Origin: Verrucomicrobium sp. BvORR106
GTDB taxonomy: Bacteria; Verrucomicrobiota; Verrucomicrobiia; Verrucomicrobiales; Verrucomicrobiaceae
Assembly: GCF_000739655.1 (NCBI RefSeq)
Contig: NZ_BATR01000114.1
Coordinates: forward strand, 1 to 64,000
Length of the DNA stretch: 64,000 nucleotides
Direction of reading: 5' to 3'
Below the pieces are notes generated by a model that worked only from the letters and a program-made list of their open reading frames with translations, had not been told where the DNA came from and did no database searches. This document shows positions 1 through 8,800 of this stretch, in pieces. The position numbers and the translations under genes are program-made. Each line of letters begins with the position of its first letter. Within the stretch, counting starts at the first letter, position 1.

Positions 1-2
1 GG

Positions 3-473
3 AAACAATTGGGTTGCTGCACAGAAAAACGAAAATTGCAGGGCAAAGATTCCATCGAGGAAGGCTATCGCAAAATAAGATTGGATACGGGAAAATGTGA
101 TAGCTGCATCGACCATGCATATGACGTGCTCAGGAAGGTGGAAGTTCCACCGTGCTGGATTTGCGCCACGACGACCGGACTATTGCTTCCCAAAAACATT
201 TGGGGGTCAACCTCCCTATGGACCTCCTTCATTAGATTTGCGAATGGAAATTGGCAAAATCACGCAGTGGTTGTGTGTGCAACTTTTGACAGAACTGGGA
301 TAATTCAGTCAAAAGTCGTGCTGGACAGATCGTTTCATCCAGATGAAGGCCCCATTGGCGCGAAAGAATTTGAGACTTCTTGGCACGTATACTATGTGCT
401 CAGAGTCAAAGACTCCTCGGGTGCGATACGAATAGTCAACTCCTACCAAAGGGCTGTAAATACGTCGAAGTAG
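3..473 (+). CDS. C-terminal tip of an RHS-type polymorphic toxin, deamidase/papain-like (5'-partial)
   Basis: The reading frame is open to the left edge of the window, so only the last roughly 156 residues are seen. They show an ordered Cys-His-Asp set typical of papain-fold toxins and protein-glutaminase deamidases: a Cys in a CIDHA context (33 residues after the TTG at base 9), a His in WQNHAVV about 52 residues later, and an Asp in VLDRSF about 21 residues after that. The region is AT-rich compared with the RHS core at 1351-2700, as toxin tips often are. It is followed after 48 bp by a small gene likely to encode its immunity protein. That this is the tail of an RHS protein is inferred from the RHS fragment, second toxin tip and shared repeats just downstream; no RHS core is visible upstream. 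The target is unknown. Confidence 0.55.
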   Translation, partial: KQLGCCTEKRKLQGKDSIEEGYRKIRLDTGKCDSCIDHAYDVLRKVEVPPCWICATTTGLLLPKNIWGSTSLWTSFIRFANGNWQNHAVVVCATFDRTGIIQSKVVLDRSFHPDEGPIGAKEFETSWHVYYVLRVKDSSGAIRIVNSYQRAVNTSK

Positions 474-521
474 TCAAAGAACTGGGAAGCGTCATTGATT
501 TCAACCTGGAATTGATAGTAT

Positions 522-914
522 ATGAAACCTTGGATATTGGCCGCCACTGCGTTTACTCTAGGTCTTGCTATTGGTGAAGTGGCCAACATTCCACCGAGGA
601 CTGCCGACAATCGAGCCCAAAACTATCTTCGTTTGCTCTCTATATACGCTCTAGCCAAGCAATATGAGCATCACCATGGTGCGCTGCCTTCAACAATGGT
701 CGACTTGGAAAAGTGGTGCAGATTGAATGCGACACGTGAGGATATCTTTGAGGAGTCTGAGTCTTTTGTTACGCCATCAGGTGATCTTAGCACTTGGAGG
801 ATCCGTTCAAAAGGGGAGAAGAAAGATGTCTTTATTTACTATAGCAAAGGACAATCGAGCGACGTGAACCTTGGTGTTTCCTTTGATGGGGAAATTAAAA
901 GTGACAACCCATAG
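522..914 (+). CDS. Putative immunity protein for the upstream toxin tip, membrane-anchored
   Basis: This encodes 130 residues starting at an ATG 48 bp after the toxin stop. An N-terminal hydrophobic stretch (about residues 4-20) suggests a signal anchor, so the soluble part would lie outside the cytoplasm. No family is recognised with confidence; the segment after the anchor (about residues 34-58) vaguely recalls pseudopilin-like proteins. The role as immunity protein rests on position (immediately 3' of a toxin tip), small size and AT-rich composition like the toxin. The last four codons and the stop lie inside repeat copy 1, so this cassette joins the repeat exactly at its 3' end. Confidence 0.5.
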   Translation: MKPWILAATAFTLGLAIGEVANIPPRTADNRAQNYLRLLSIYALAKQYEHHHGALPSTMVDLEKWCRLNATREDIFEESESFVTPSGDLSTWRIRSKGEKKDVFIYYSKGQSSDVNLGVSFDGEIKSDNP

Positions 915-1107
915 CAGGCCGTGCCAGCAGACTGCTTCCCGAAAAATAAGCACCCAAACAAGCGTCTCGTGAGCAGCGGCTTTATGGGCATGCTCTCTTA
1001 CCATCCGAACGCGTCAACACACGGTCCCGCCACCATCCAGTGTTGGTCCCCGGCAACCGTTGGGGAGGGTTAACGCGGTGTTTTTCAACCTGCCTCTTGC
1101 ACACGAA
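897..1107 (+). repeat. RHS-cassette repeat, copy 1 (211 bp, 3'-shortened)
   Basis: It is closely similar to copies at 1108-1350 and 4310-4552. It begins AAAAGTGACAACCCATAGC, where TAG is the stop codon of the preceding immunity gene, and ends at GCACACGAA. It lacks the last roughly 35 bp that copies 2 and 3 share. A GTG-initiated frame present in the other copies is cut by a TAA here, so the repeat is unlikely to be coding. Confidence 0.9.
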
Positions 1108-1350
1108 AAAAGTGACAACCCATAGCAGGCCGTGCCAACAGCCGCCATTGCGAAAAATAGGCACCAAAACAAGCGTCTCGTGAGCAGAGGCTTTGTGGGC
1201 GTGCTCTCTTACCATCCGAACGAGTCAACACACGGTCCCGCCACCATCCAGTGTTCGTCCCCGGCAACCGTTGGGGAGGGTCAAGCGGTGTTTTTCAACC
1301 TGCCTCTTGCACACGAACCGGGTTAGACACGCGACTTGTCTGGCTATGTC
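1108..1350 (+). repeat. RHS-cassette repeat, copy 2 (243 bp, full length)
   Basis: It directly abuts copy 1 as a tandem direct repeat. Its 3' end, reading GACTTGTCTGGCTATGTC, runs into the orphan RHS reading frame, whose first ATG lies in the last bases of the repeat. It differs from copy 3 by scattered substitutions, many of them amino-acid-changing in the possible small frame. No stable hairpin, terminal inverted repeat or transposase was seen. Confidence 0.9.
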
Positions 1351-3532
1351 TCTGCACCTCTACCTGAACGGTGGCCGCCAGTCAATGGATGGTGGAAGCA
1401 AAGGGGCTCTGGGACTGCCCCGCGAGCGCTGCAAGCTCAACGGCCTCAAGATTGACCAGTACGACAACTACACCGGCGGCTATCACCTCCGGCCAGATTC
1501 CCATTGGACCTACTCGTTTGACGGCCGCGGCCAGGTGACGGGCGCCCGCAAGCGCACGGTCACTAACGTGAGCACGGGCGCGGCCTTCCTTCTAGGAGGC
1601 TGGGATGCCGCCTACAACTATGATGACATTGGCAACCGGACCACCTCCCGCTTTGGGGGTGACGGCCAGGAGTCCAGCCCGGTGGGCAGTGAGGATGTGG
1701 GCTATGAGGTCAATGCCCTCAACCAATACACGGAGATTGATAACCCCCGGGCATTCTTCGTGACAGGCAGTGCTCCTGCGGCCTCCACGGTAGGCATCAC
1801 CCTCAATGGTGTGGTCGCCAACCGGGTGGTGCCGCACTTTTGGGCTCGCCAGGAAGTGGCTGGTACTGGCCCCACTTGGGCCGACGCGACCTTGTTGGCC
1901 ACGAGCGGCAGTTCAACAGTCACGGTCCCCAAGCATACCTATGTGCCTCCTGCCGTTGAAACCCCATCCTACGACGCTGACGGCAATTTGGTGTCGGATG
2001 GTCGCTGGCTGTATGCCTGGGACGGGGAGAACCGGTTGAAGGAAATGACGACCCAGGCGGCAGCTGTGTCAGGCGGGGTGCCTGACCTCCGGTTGAGTTA
2101 TGCCTATGACGGGCGGAGCCGTCGCATTCGCAAGCTGGTAGAAGAGAAGGTGAGCGGATCGTGGGTAACACGTACCGATACACGTTTTGTGTATGATGGG
2201 TGGAACCTCATGGCAGAGGTGGAGTATCTGGGCACGGCTCCCGATGCCCCACCAGCAACCAGCGCCGCCCCTCGTCCGTTCCTCCGCCGGACTTATCTGT
2301 GGGGACAGGATCTCAGCGGCAGTTTGCAGGGCGCAGGCGGCGTCGGCGGTCTATTAGCGATTACGCGGCATGAGCATGGCGCGGTGCCCTCAAAGGACTA
2401 CTGGGTGACCAGCGACCTGAACGGCAACGTCATTGGGCTCATCACCGAGAACGAACTGCGCGCCTTGTATGAGTACGATCCCTTCGGCAAGCCGCTGCGG
2501 GTGAGCGAACCTGAGGAGGATCTGAATCCGTTCCGGTTCAGTACGAAGTACACGGATGCCGAAACGGGGCTCTGCTACTACGGCTACAGGTACTATGACG
2601 CGGTGCGGGGCCGGTGGATCAATCGGGATCCGATTGAGGAGCGGGGTGGGTTGAACTTGTATGGGATGGCCAAAAATAACCCAGTGAAGAGATGGGACTA
2701 TTTAGGTCGAGTGTCGCCAATTGACTCAATTGGGGGGTCTGTCGCAGGAATTGGCGCAGGACAGGTTGCTGGAGGAATCAGCTCGATGGCTGGACTGGCT
2801 GGACTAATTGCGGAGCTAACAAATGAGGAAAGAGTTACTTACTTGGATTTCAATAGCGCAGAAAGTACAAGAATAGAAGCTGCAGTAGATACGTTTGATG
2901 CAGATCATCGTGCGCTCATTAAAGAATTGACTGGTGTCGTTGCAAGGGGGCGGACGAAGTGGCCTTTTTGTCCATGTGCAAATTACTCCAAGACATCTAC
3001 GTGGAGCGACGGGCGCCCTTCGATTGGATTTTCCACTTTCATATCACGAAAAAGCGACTATACGCCTGCCGAAGATGCTCGGGGGCTTGACTATGCAAAT
3101 GCGTATAAAAAATTGCACCCGAGTCAAATAACAAATAATTCACATATTGTTGCCAATCAATTCTGGGGCACTCACAAGAAGAACAATATTGTATTGGCAA
3201 CGGAGAGGGCCAACCAATCCGGCGGGGGGATGTATAGAGTGGAGTCGCGTATCAAAGACCTTTCCAATAATTTGAATCAAGTTTGTTTCACAGCAATTCC
3301 CGTGTATCGCCGAAATGGGACTCCGACCAATCTCTCGACAGTCAAGGCTCCTATTGGCATTGGGGACTGGCGTCCCGCGCCATTTGCTGTAATGTACTTT
3401 GTAGCAGTCGACAGTTTTACTACAGGTGCTACGACATTTTACCAATTTAGCACAGGGAGATTGCCACGAATATACGGCTACGATGAAGGAGATCTGTTCT
3501 CAGATGAAGCTGTCGTTTTTCCATTGAATTGA
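1346..3532 (+). CDS. Orphan RHS core fragment with a nuclease-like toxin tip
   Basis: This encodes 728 residues from the ATG at 1346. The frame is open further upstream to a TTG-type start near 1193, but that part is repeat sequence. Residues about 30-445 are RHS/YD-repeat core, with motifs such as YDDIGNRT, YDADGNL, YAYDGRSRR and YEYDPFGKPLR. They end in the conserved boundary DPIEERGGLNLYG and then DYLG at about 453. The tip (about 457-728) is AT-rich and contains SHIVANQFWG (His near 600) followed by NNIVLATERANQSGGG. This is a His plus Asn arrangement like the DNA/RNA non-specific endonuclease (beta-beta-alpha metal) family. No N-terminal secretion domain or full YD-repeat shell is present, so this looks like a displaced cassette that would be expressed only after recombination with a complete RHS gene. 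The nuclease call rests on this motif alone. Confidence 0.75.
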   Translation: MSLHLYLNGGRQSMDGGSKGALGLPRERCKLNGLKIDQYDNYTGGYHLRPDSHWTYSFDGRGQVTGARKRTVTNVSTGAAFLLGGWDAAYNYDDIGNRTTSRFGGDGQESSPVGSEDVGYEVNALNQYTEIDNPRAFFVTGSAPAASTVGITLNGVVANRVVPHFWARQEVAGTGPTWADATLLATSGSSTVTVPKHTYVPPAVETPSYDADGNLVSDGRWLYAWDGENRLKEMTTQAAAVSGGVPDLRLSYAYDGRSRRIRKLVEEKVSGSWVTRTDTRFVYDGWNLMAEVEYLGTAPDAPPATSAAPRPFLRRTYLWGQDLSGSLQGAGGVGGLLAITRHEHGAVPSKDYWVTSDLNGNVIGLITENELRALYEYDPFGKPLRVSEPEEDLNPFRFSTKYTDAETGLCYYGYRYYDAVRGRWINRDPIEERGGLNLYGMAKNNPVKRWDYLGRVSPIDSIGGSVAGIGAGQVAGGISSMAGLAGLIAELTNEERVTYLDFNSAESTRIEAAVDTFDADHRALIKELTGVVARGRTKWPFCPCANYSKTSTWSDGRPSIGFSTFISRKSDYTPAEDARGLDYANAYKKLHPSQITNNSHIVANQFWGTHKKNNIVLATERANQSGGGMYRVESRIKDLSNNLNQVCFTAIPVYRRNGTPTNLSTVKAPIGIGDWRPAPFAVMYFVAVDSFTTGATTFYQFSTGRLPRIYGYDEGDLFSDEAVVFPLN

Positions 3533-3563
3533 AGTCCATTTGGGAGGATTTGTATTTCTAACT

Positions 3564-4295
3564 ATGTCCATTAAATTTATAGACGCTCCAATAATCGGGG
3601 GGGTGGTTTTCGATGAAAATTTGTTAAGGCAAATTGAGGCTTTGCAAGGGGTTGCTGATTCCGATTTGCTGACAATTTATCGGACCATTGGGTGTGGCTC
3701 ATTCTGCCGAAGGATTGACCTGTTCAATCTGACTGCAGCTGGGCCATTGCCGGATGCAGATTTTTTTGGGGAAGAAATTGATTTATCTGGGGCTTTAAGA
3801 ATCGGTCATGAATGTGATGGAATTGATATTTTGGCCACGTCTGTTGATCGCCATGTGCGATTTCACACGGTTGTTTGGAGTATGCAGCAAGTTTATTCTT
3901 TTGCATCGCTCGAAAAAGCGTTGCTTGGCGTGGGCGAAATTTCAGGTTTGAAAGGGTTGTATATCCGGCCCTTTCATGTTTCAGCGCAAAATTTCACTTA
4001 TTTGTTTGAGATTGGGGCGCCCTTTGAATTCACTGTTGACTCGATTATGGAGTGCATTGGCGAGGGGGGGAGCATTTCGTATTATTATGGGGAGACCTTA
4101 GGGTGGGGGCATCAGAAAAATGCTTGGATATGTAATGACTCGCGGGAGCTATTGCTGGAGGTTCATGACTCAGAAGTGACTAGGGTTCGTCTAATTTGTG
4201 ATAAGAGAAACTCTAATATTGGTAAGCATTTTTATGCTGATTGGCTTAGGTATTGCAAAGTGGCTGGTGGTCCGCCGCCAGAACGGGCAATATAG
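3564..4295 (+). CDS. Putative immunity protein for the nuclease-like tip
   Basis: This encodes 243 residues from the ATG 31 bp after the toxin stop; a GGAGG lies 16 nt upstream of it. The protein appears cytoplasmic, with no signal peptide or membrane segment, as expected if it neutralises a nuclease. The N-terminal part (LLRQIEALQGVADSDLLTIY then IGCGSF) loosely resembles SMI1/KNR4 (SUKH)-type immunity proteins, but the match is too weak to assign. It is AT-rich like its toxin. Repeat copy 3 starts 14 bp after its stop, giving the same cassette order as the first unit: toxin, immunity, repeat. Confidence 0.6.
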   Translation: MSIKFIDAPIIGGVVFDENLLRQIEALQGVADSDLLTIYRTIGCGSFCRRIDLFNLTAAGPLPDADFFGEEIDLSGALRIGHECDGIDILATSVDRHVRFHTVVWSMQQVYSFASLEKALLGVGEISGLKGLYIRPFHVSAQNFTYLFEIGAPFEFTVDSIMECIGEGGSISYYYGETLGWGHQKNAWICNDSRELLLEVHDSEVTRVRLICDKRNSNIGKHFYADWLRYCKVAGGPPPERAI

Positions 4296-4309
4296 AGAAA
4301 GCGACATCC

Positions 4310-4552
4310 AAAAGTGACAACCCATAGCAGGCCGTGCCATCAGACTGCTTACCGAAAAATAAACACCAAAACAAGCGTCTCGTGAGCAGAGGCTTTATGG
4401 GCATGCTCTCTTACCATCCGAACGCGTCAACACACGGTCCCGCCACCATCGACTGTTCGTCCCCGGCAACCGCTAGGGAGGGACAAGCGGTGTTTTTCAA
4501 CCTGCCTCTTGCACACGAACCGGGTTAGACACGCGACTTGTCTGGCTATGTC
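4310..4552 (+). repeat. RHS-cassette repeat, copy 3 (243 bp, full length)
   Basis: It has the same boundaries as copy 2: AAAAGTGACAAC at the start and GGCTATGTC at the end. The sequence after it (from ATGGACAAG) differs completely from that after copy 2, so GGCTATGTC marks the right boundary of the unit. It sits between immunity gene 2 and the sialidase block. Confidence 0.9.
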
Positions 4553-4744
4553 ATGGACAAGATTTCGGCAGGCCGGTTGCTGTCAAGAATCGCACGGGAC
4601 CGCCTGCATGTCTTTGACCAGTTGGACGGGTTGGGGTCACCAAGCTTTGAAACGGTCAGGTGGAACAGGGCAAACCATAGCTGGCTGTGCCTTTGGCACT
4701 CCCGTGTGAAAAAAGTACGGACACCAGCTCATGTTATGCTGGGA
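4553..4744. other. Non-coding remnant between the RHS locus and the sialidase block
   Basis: No gene is supported here. A plus-strand frame from 4538 continues antisense through the sialidase gene and is taken as spurious. Around 4674 a stretch reading AACCATAGCTGGCTGTGCC resembles the start of the 243-bp repeat (AACCCATAGCAGGCCGTGCC), so a degenerate fourth copy is possible. A run of six A at about 4709-4714 could act as the T-tract of a weak terminator for the minus-strand sialidase. Confidence 0.4.
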
Positions 4745-5881
4745 CTAGTTCTTGATCAGAGCGTCCGTCTCCGCGAGCTTGAAGCGCACGCTTACCACGG
4801 AGTTCTGCTCTGGGCCTTCGCGGTACTTGACGTAGGTGGTCGCGACGATGGTCCCATCGGGCAACAGCTCCATGCCTGGGTAGCCACAATCGCCAACATT
4901 CCGCGCATGGCTGTGCAGGAGCTTGATCCGATACTGGCCCGGACGCGACTGGCTGATGTCCTCATACTTGCCTACCCATGCTACGAAATGCCCGCGCGTG
5001 GGACTCTTGAGCGCCTGATCACGGAAGGCGATCACAAGACGGCCATCCTTCGTCTGCACGCCCGCGTGGCGATCGCCAGTGAGGCCCCACGGCGTATCGA
5101 TCGGAGTGCTCCATGTCTTCCCTTCATCCCGGCTGAACATCATCAGGCTGCGGCCCTTGTGAGTATTCTCTCGCATCAGGCAGCAAAGTTCGCTGCCGTC
5201 GGGTGAGCGGAAGACATAAGGTTCGCACGGGTTTTTCCCGTCGACCTTCGCGACCACGTGCGGCTCAGACCACGAGACACCTCCATCCGTGGTGATGGAC
5301 TGGAGCACTTCGAGCGGTGCCTTGTCTTTGCCTTCGGGCCCGCGGTGATACAGTCCGAGGTGCGCCCCGTCGCGCAGCTTCACGATGCTGCTGAAAGTCA
5401 TGACGCACGGAAAACCGAGCTCGGGCATTTCCAGCCACGTCTTGCCGCCGTCCTCGCTGACGATGCGTGGCATCTGCGGATGCGCGGAGAAAACCCAGAG
5501 CCGGTCCTTTCCGCCCTTGTCCACGAGACGATAGATGCTTGGACAGTTGCGGTGCTTTGAGTAGTTGGGGGGCAGCTTGTCATCGAGGCGCGTCCACGTG
5601 AGACCCGCGTCATCGCTGCGCGCCATCGGTCCGCTGGTGCCGCCGTGGCCGAGGGTCCAGACCGCGTAAATCGTCTTCCCATCCGGCATGAGCAGAGTGG
5701 TCGGATGACCTTGATAGGTTTCCGCCGATCCTCGCGCAATGACAACTTGTCGCGCGATATCGTTGGAAAGATCGACCACAGGCAGCGGGGCATCGGCGGG
5801 CCTCGTCTCCTCCGCGGAGGTGATGCACGGGCTGAACAGCCCGAAAGCGAGAAGGGCGAGAAGGGGTCTCATCGTCGTCAT
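4745..5881 (-). CDS. Secreted sialidase-like BNR-repeat protein
   Basis: This encodes 378 residues with a signal peptide ([20 protein letters not shown], from residue 4). Four Asp-box motifs mark propeller blades: SDDAGLTW (89-96), SEDGGKTW (142-149), TTDGGVSW (197-204) and SRDEGKTW (250-257). The canonical F/YRIP motif of GH33 sialidases is not seen; the corresponding place reads [13 protein letters not shown], so the substrate could differ. The start at 5881 is chosen because its ATG overlaps the TGA of the upstream giant gene (ATGA), implying translational coupling. It is a paralogue of the second propeller of that protein, and their last coding bases are nearly identical. It probably acts outside the cytoplasmic membrane on released or bound glycans. 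Confidence 0.85.
   Translation of the reverse strand: MTTMRPLLALLAFGLFSPCITSAEETRPADAPLPVVDLSNDIARQVVIARGSAETYQGHPTTLLMPDGKTIYAVWTLGHGGTSGPMARSDDAGLTWTRLDDKLPPNYSKHRNCPSIYRLVDKGGKDRLWVFSAHPQMPRIVSEDGGKTWLEMPELGFPCVMTFSSIVKLRDGAHLGLYHRGPEGKDKAPLEVLQSITTDGGVSWSEPHVVAKVDGKNPCEPYVFRSPDGSELCCLMRENTHKGRSLMMFSRDEGKTWSTPIDTPWGLTGDRHAGVQTKDGRLVIAFRDQALKSPTRGHFVAWVGKYEDISQSRPGQYRIKLLHSHARNVGDCGYPGMELLPDGTIVATTYVKYREGPEQNSVVSVRFKLAETDALIKN
4779..4843. repeat. 65-bp direct repeat A, near-identical to 8291-8355
   Basis: Across 65 bp it matches 8291-8355 with one mismatch (G against A). It encodes the C-terminal end of the sialidase fold (about from [16 protein letters not shown]). The flanking parts of the two paralogous domains are much more diverged, so this points to gene conversion or a recombination joint. 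Confidence 0.85.
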
Positions 5882-8800
5882 GGAAGGGTGGTGAACCATT
5901 TCTGTAGCGCTGCGCCACGCGTTGCTCCGACTTCCGGCGAGGCCTGGCTTTCGGCATCGCGAACCCGTTTCGCGAGTTCCATGGGCTGCAGTTTTCCGGC
6001 ACGCAACGCAACCATACCATTGTCCCAGACCTGCCGAACCGCCTCTGTCAGTGGTTCGTCGAGGCGCGCATGGTAGTCGGCGAAGAAACCCTTCGTGCCG
6101 AAGTACTGCGCGGCGGCGATGGCAGGATGGTCGGCGGTAACCTCCACATCATTGAAGAAGCTGATCATCACCCGGTTCGCAGCGAGTTTGCGGATCACGG
6201 CTTCAGAATCGAGCTGTCCGGGAGTCGTCTGACCTTTGACCGCCAGCGCCGCGGCGAATCCGGCACTTTCCCCGAGCTGCATCCAGACCGGCTCCAGACG
6301 GATGCTGCCCCAGCCGACGTGCGATGCGCTGATGGCGACGGGCACGAGCAGGTTTTCGACTTCCCTCGAAAGGATCGAGCGATAGGGCACTTGGGCGGGG
6401 CGTGATTCTTCACCGAGGAAGAGGATGCCGTCGGTGTTGCCGCCGGGAATGCGGTGTGGCAGGCAGGCGACGGAATCCACCGGCCAGTCAGTGATGGCGA
6501 TGCTGTCCGCATGAACCGGCGTACGGGCAATTCCTTCGGCAACAACGTTGTCCTGCTCCTTGAAAACGTATCGCCCGACGAGTCGGCGTGCTTCTCGCAC
6601 GTAGATTTCATACGGTGCGTGGTTGTTGTCGGGGAATTCATCCGCCGCGAGGCCGTAGCCGGCGAACTGCTTGCGCTCCTTTTCCGGCGCTTCGGGATCG
6701 TTCTGAATCCACCACAGGCGCATGAGCATGCCTTCGAGATAGCGTCTCGAGATTTCTTCACGTTTGGGCCAGTCGGCGGCAGGATAATCGTTTTGCGGGC
6801 CGATGAGGCGGCCACCGTTCCACGCGACTTTGCCATTCGGCAGATTTGGCACAAAACCACCGCCGCCCGCAGCCCTGGCGATGCTCGCATCGTAGTTTGC
6901 GGGCTTCTCGACCATGATCTTGTTCGCCGGATCACGCGTGAGGACAAGACGGTAGTTATAGGACATTACGGAACCATCGGCCGCGCCGCTTTGCGGCCCT
7001 TCGAGGATGTCGGCGGTGGCGTGACTGTTGTAGCGGATGTTGAGCGTGCCTTCATCGGCGGCCTTCGGGAAGCCGCGCTGGCCGGGCTCCTTGTGACGTT
7101 CCTGCGTGTAGATCACCCCCGCGTGCTTCTCGCCGTACTGAGCACGCGACTCGCGGCCGATCTGCGTCTTCACACCTGCGGCCGCCATGAGGTCGCCCTC
7201 ATACATGCCGTCAGCGAACACTTTGCCAATGACAGTTACTGTGTTGTCGCCATGCATTGGCTTCAATGTGACTGACTTGATCAAAGCGCCATCACGCTCC
7301 GCCTTCGTGACGACGTGACCCAGCAGCACGGTCAGTGACTTCTCGCGCCCGACCATCTTGTTGAACAGCATCTCCGCAATGCGTGGCTCGACCTTCGGGC
7401 GGTCGATGTGCGCACGACTCGTCTTGCTGGGCATGGAGGCAACGTGCTGCGGCGAGCCTTCACCGTAGGTCTTGCGATAATAATCTGCCGCGCCTTCAAG
7501 CATTTCCGCGTAGAGCGGCGCGCGCTGGCCGTCATAGGGGGCCTCCCATCCGCCTGCGCCACTGGTGACGAAGCCGCCAAGATGCTGCGTGTGATTCACG
7601 AGCAACACGTTCAATCCCTCACGCGCCGCGCGTACCGCACACGCGATGCCGCCTGGAGTACCGCCGATGACGACAAGGTCGTAGGACTTTTCGTTCACGT
7701 CCGACGGCTTTGCCGCGCTCTCCAGAAGCATCGGCGGCGGAATTTTCACCGGCACAGTCTGCGAGCTGCTCTCCATAGGAAAGCTCGCACTCGAGCGAGT
7801 GTTGCGCTCCGCTGCCGCTTCGGGCTCAAGCACGAGCTGCAGGGCGTCCACGATCACAAAGCCATCCGCATTTGCATTGGAAATTTCGATCGTGCCGGCC
7901 TTCCCTTTCGCGAAGGAAAAGGTGCCCAGCGGCCGCGGGATGCCGTCTTCAAGGCAAGCCTCGCGCTGGTTCAGGGCAACCGTCTTTTCCCCCTCCACGC
8001 CGCGAATGGTGATGGTGGCGTTGCTCGCACGATTGCTTGCCGGCACATAGAGGAGCCGCAGTTCGTAGCGGCCCGCCTCCGGGATCGACGGGGTGAACTT
8101 CGCCGTCGCGAGCTCTTTCTTGCCCCTGTCATCAAGGCGATACGAGGAGCCGACGAGGGGTGTCAGCTTTTCTCCGACCTTCCACATCCCCGTATACTCA
8201 GCTTCCCCGTCATCGAGCAGGATGCCAGCCGCCTTGCGGTTTGCTGGAGCCTCCGCCGTCGTTTTCGGCATTTTGTCCGTTTCATCTAGTTTGAAGCGCA
8301 CGCTTACCACGGAGTTCTGCTCTGGACCTTCGCGGTACTTGACGTAGGTGGTCGCCACCACGGTGCCGTCTGGCAGGAGTTCCACGCCGGGGTAGCCACA
8401 GTCGCCGCCCTTGTAGCTGTGCAGGAGCTTGATGCGGTACTGGCCGTCCTTGCCGGAGGTGATGTCCTCGTACCGACCCACCCAGGCGACAAAGTGGGTG
8501 CGGGTGGCGCTGCCTGGGCCAGTGTCGCGGAAGCACACCACCATGCGCCCATCAGGCAGGGTGCGGATCATGTGACGGTCGCCATTCAGGCCGGGAGGTG
8601 TGGGCTTGGGGGCGGACCAGGTGCGGCCCTCGTCCTCGCTTGTCATGTAGAGGGAGATGTGTTTCACATTCTCCCGCATCAGGCAGAGCAGTTGTTTCCC
8701 ATCGGGCGAGCGCACCACGGCAGGTTCGCAGGGTTTGAGGGGGCCCAGGTCGAGGAGCGTGCGCCACGGGGTCCAGGTGAGCCCGCCATCGGTAGACTCA

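Noticed and set aside
381-396. TGGCACG at 382 as a sigma-54 promoter
   Set aside because: It lies inside the toxin coding frame and the -12 GC is absent at the required spacing.
1132-1326. 64-codon frame in the 243-bp repeat as a small conserved gene
   Set aside because: Copies 2 and 3 differ by many amino-acid changes and copy 1 has an internal stop, so purifying selection on protein is not apparent.
897-4552. The repeats as an insertion sequence or CRISPR array
   Set aside because: There are only three long copies with unequal spacing, no terminal inverted repeats and no transposase, spacer pattern or cas gene.
4538-5206. Plus-strand frame after repeat copy 3, possibly a third RHS cassette
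   Set aside because: It shows no YD repeats or toxin motif and runs antisense through a sialidase with four Asp boxes.
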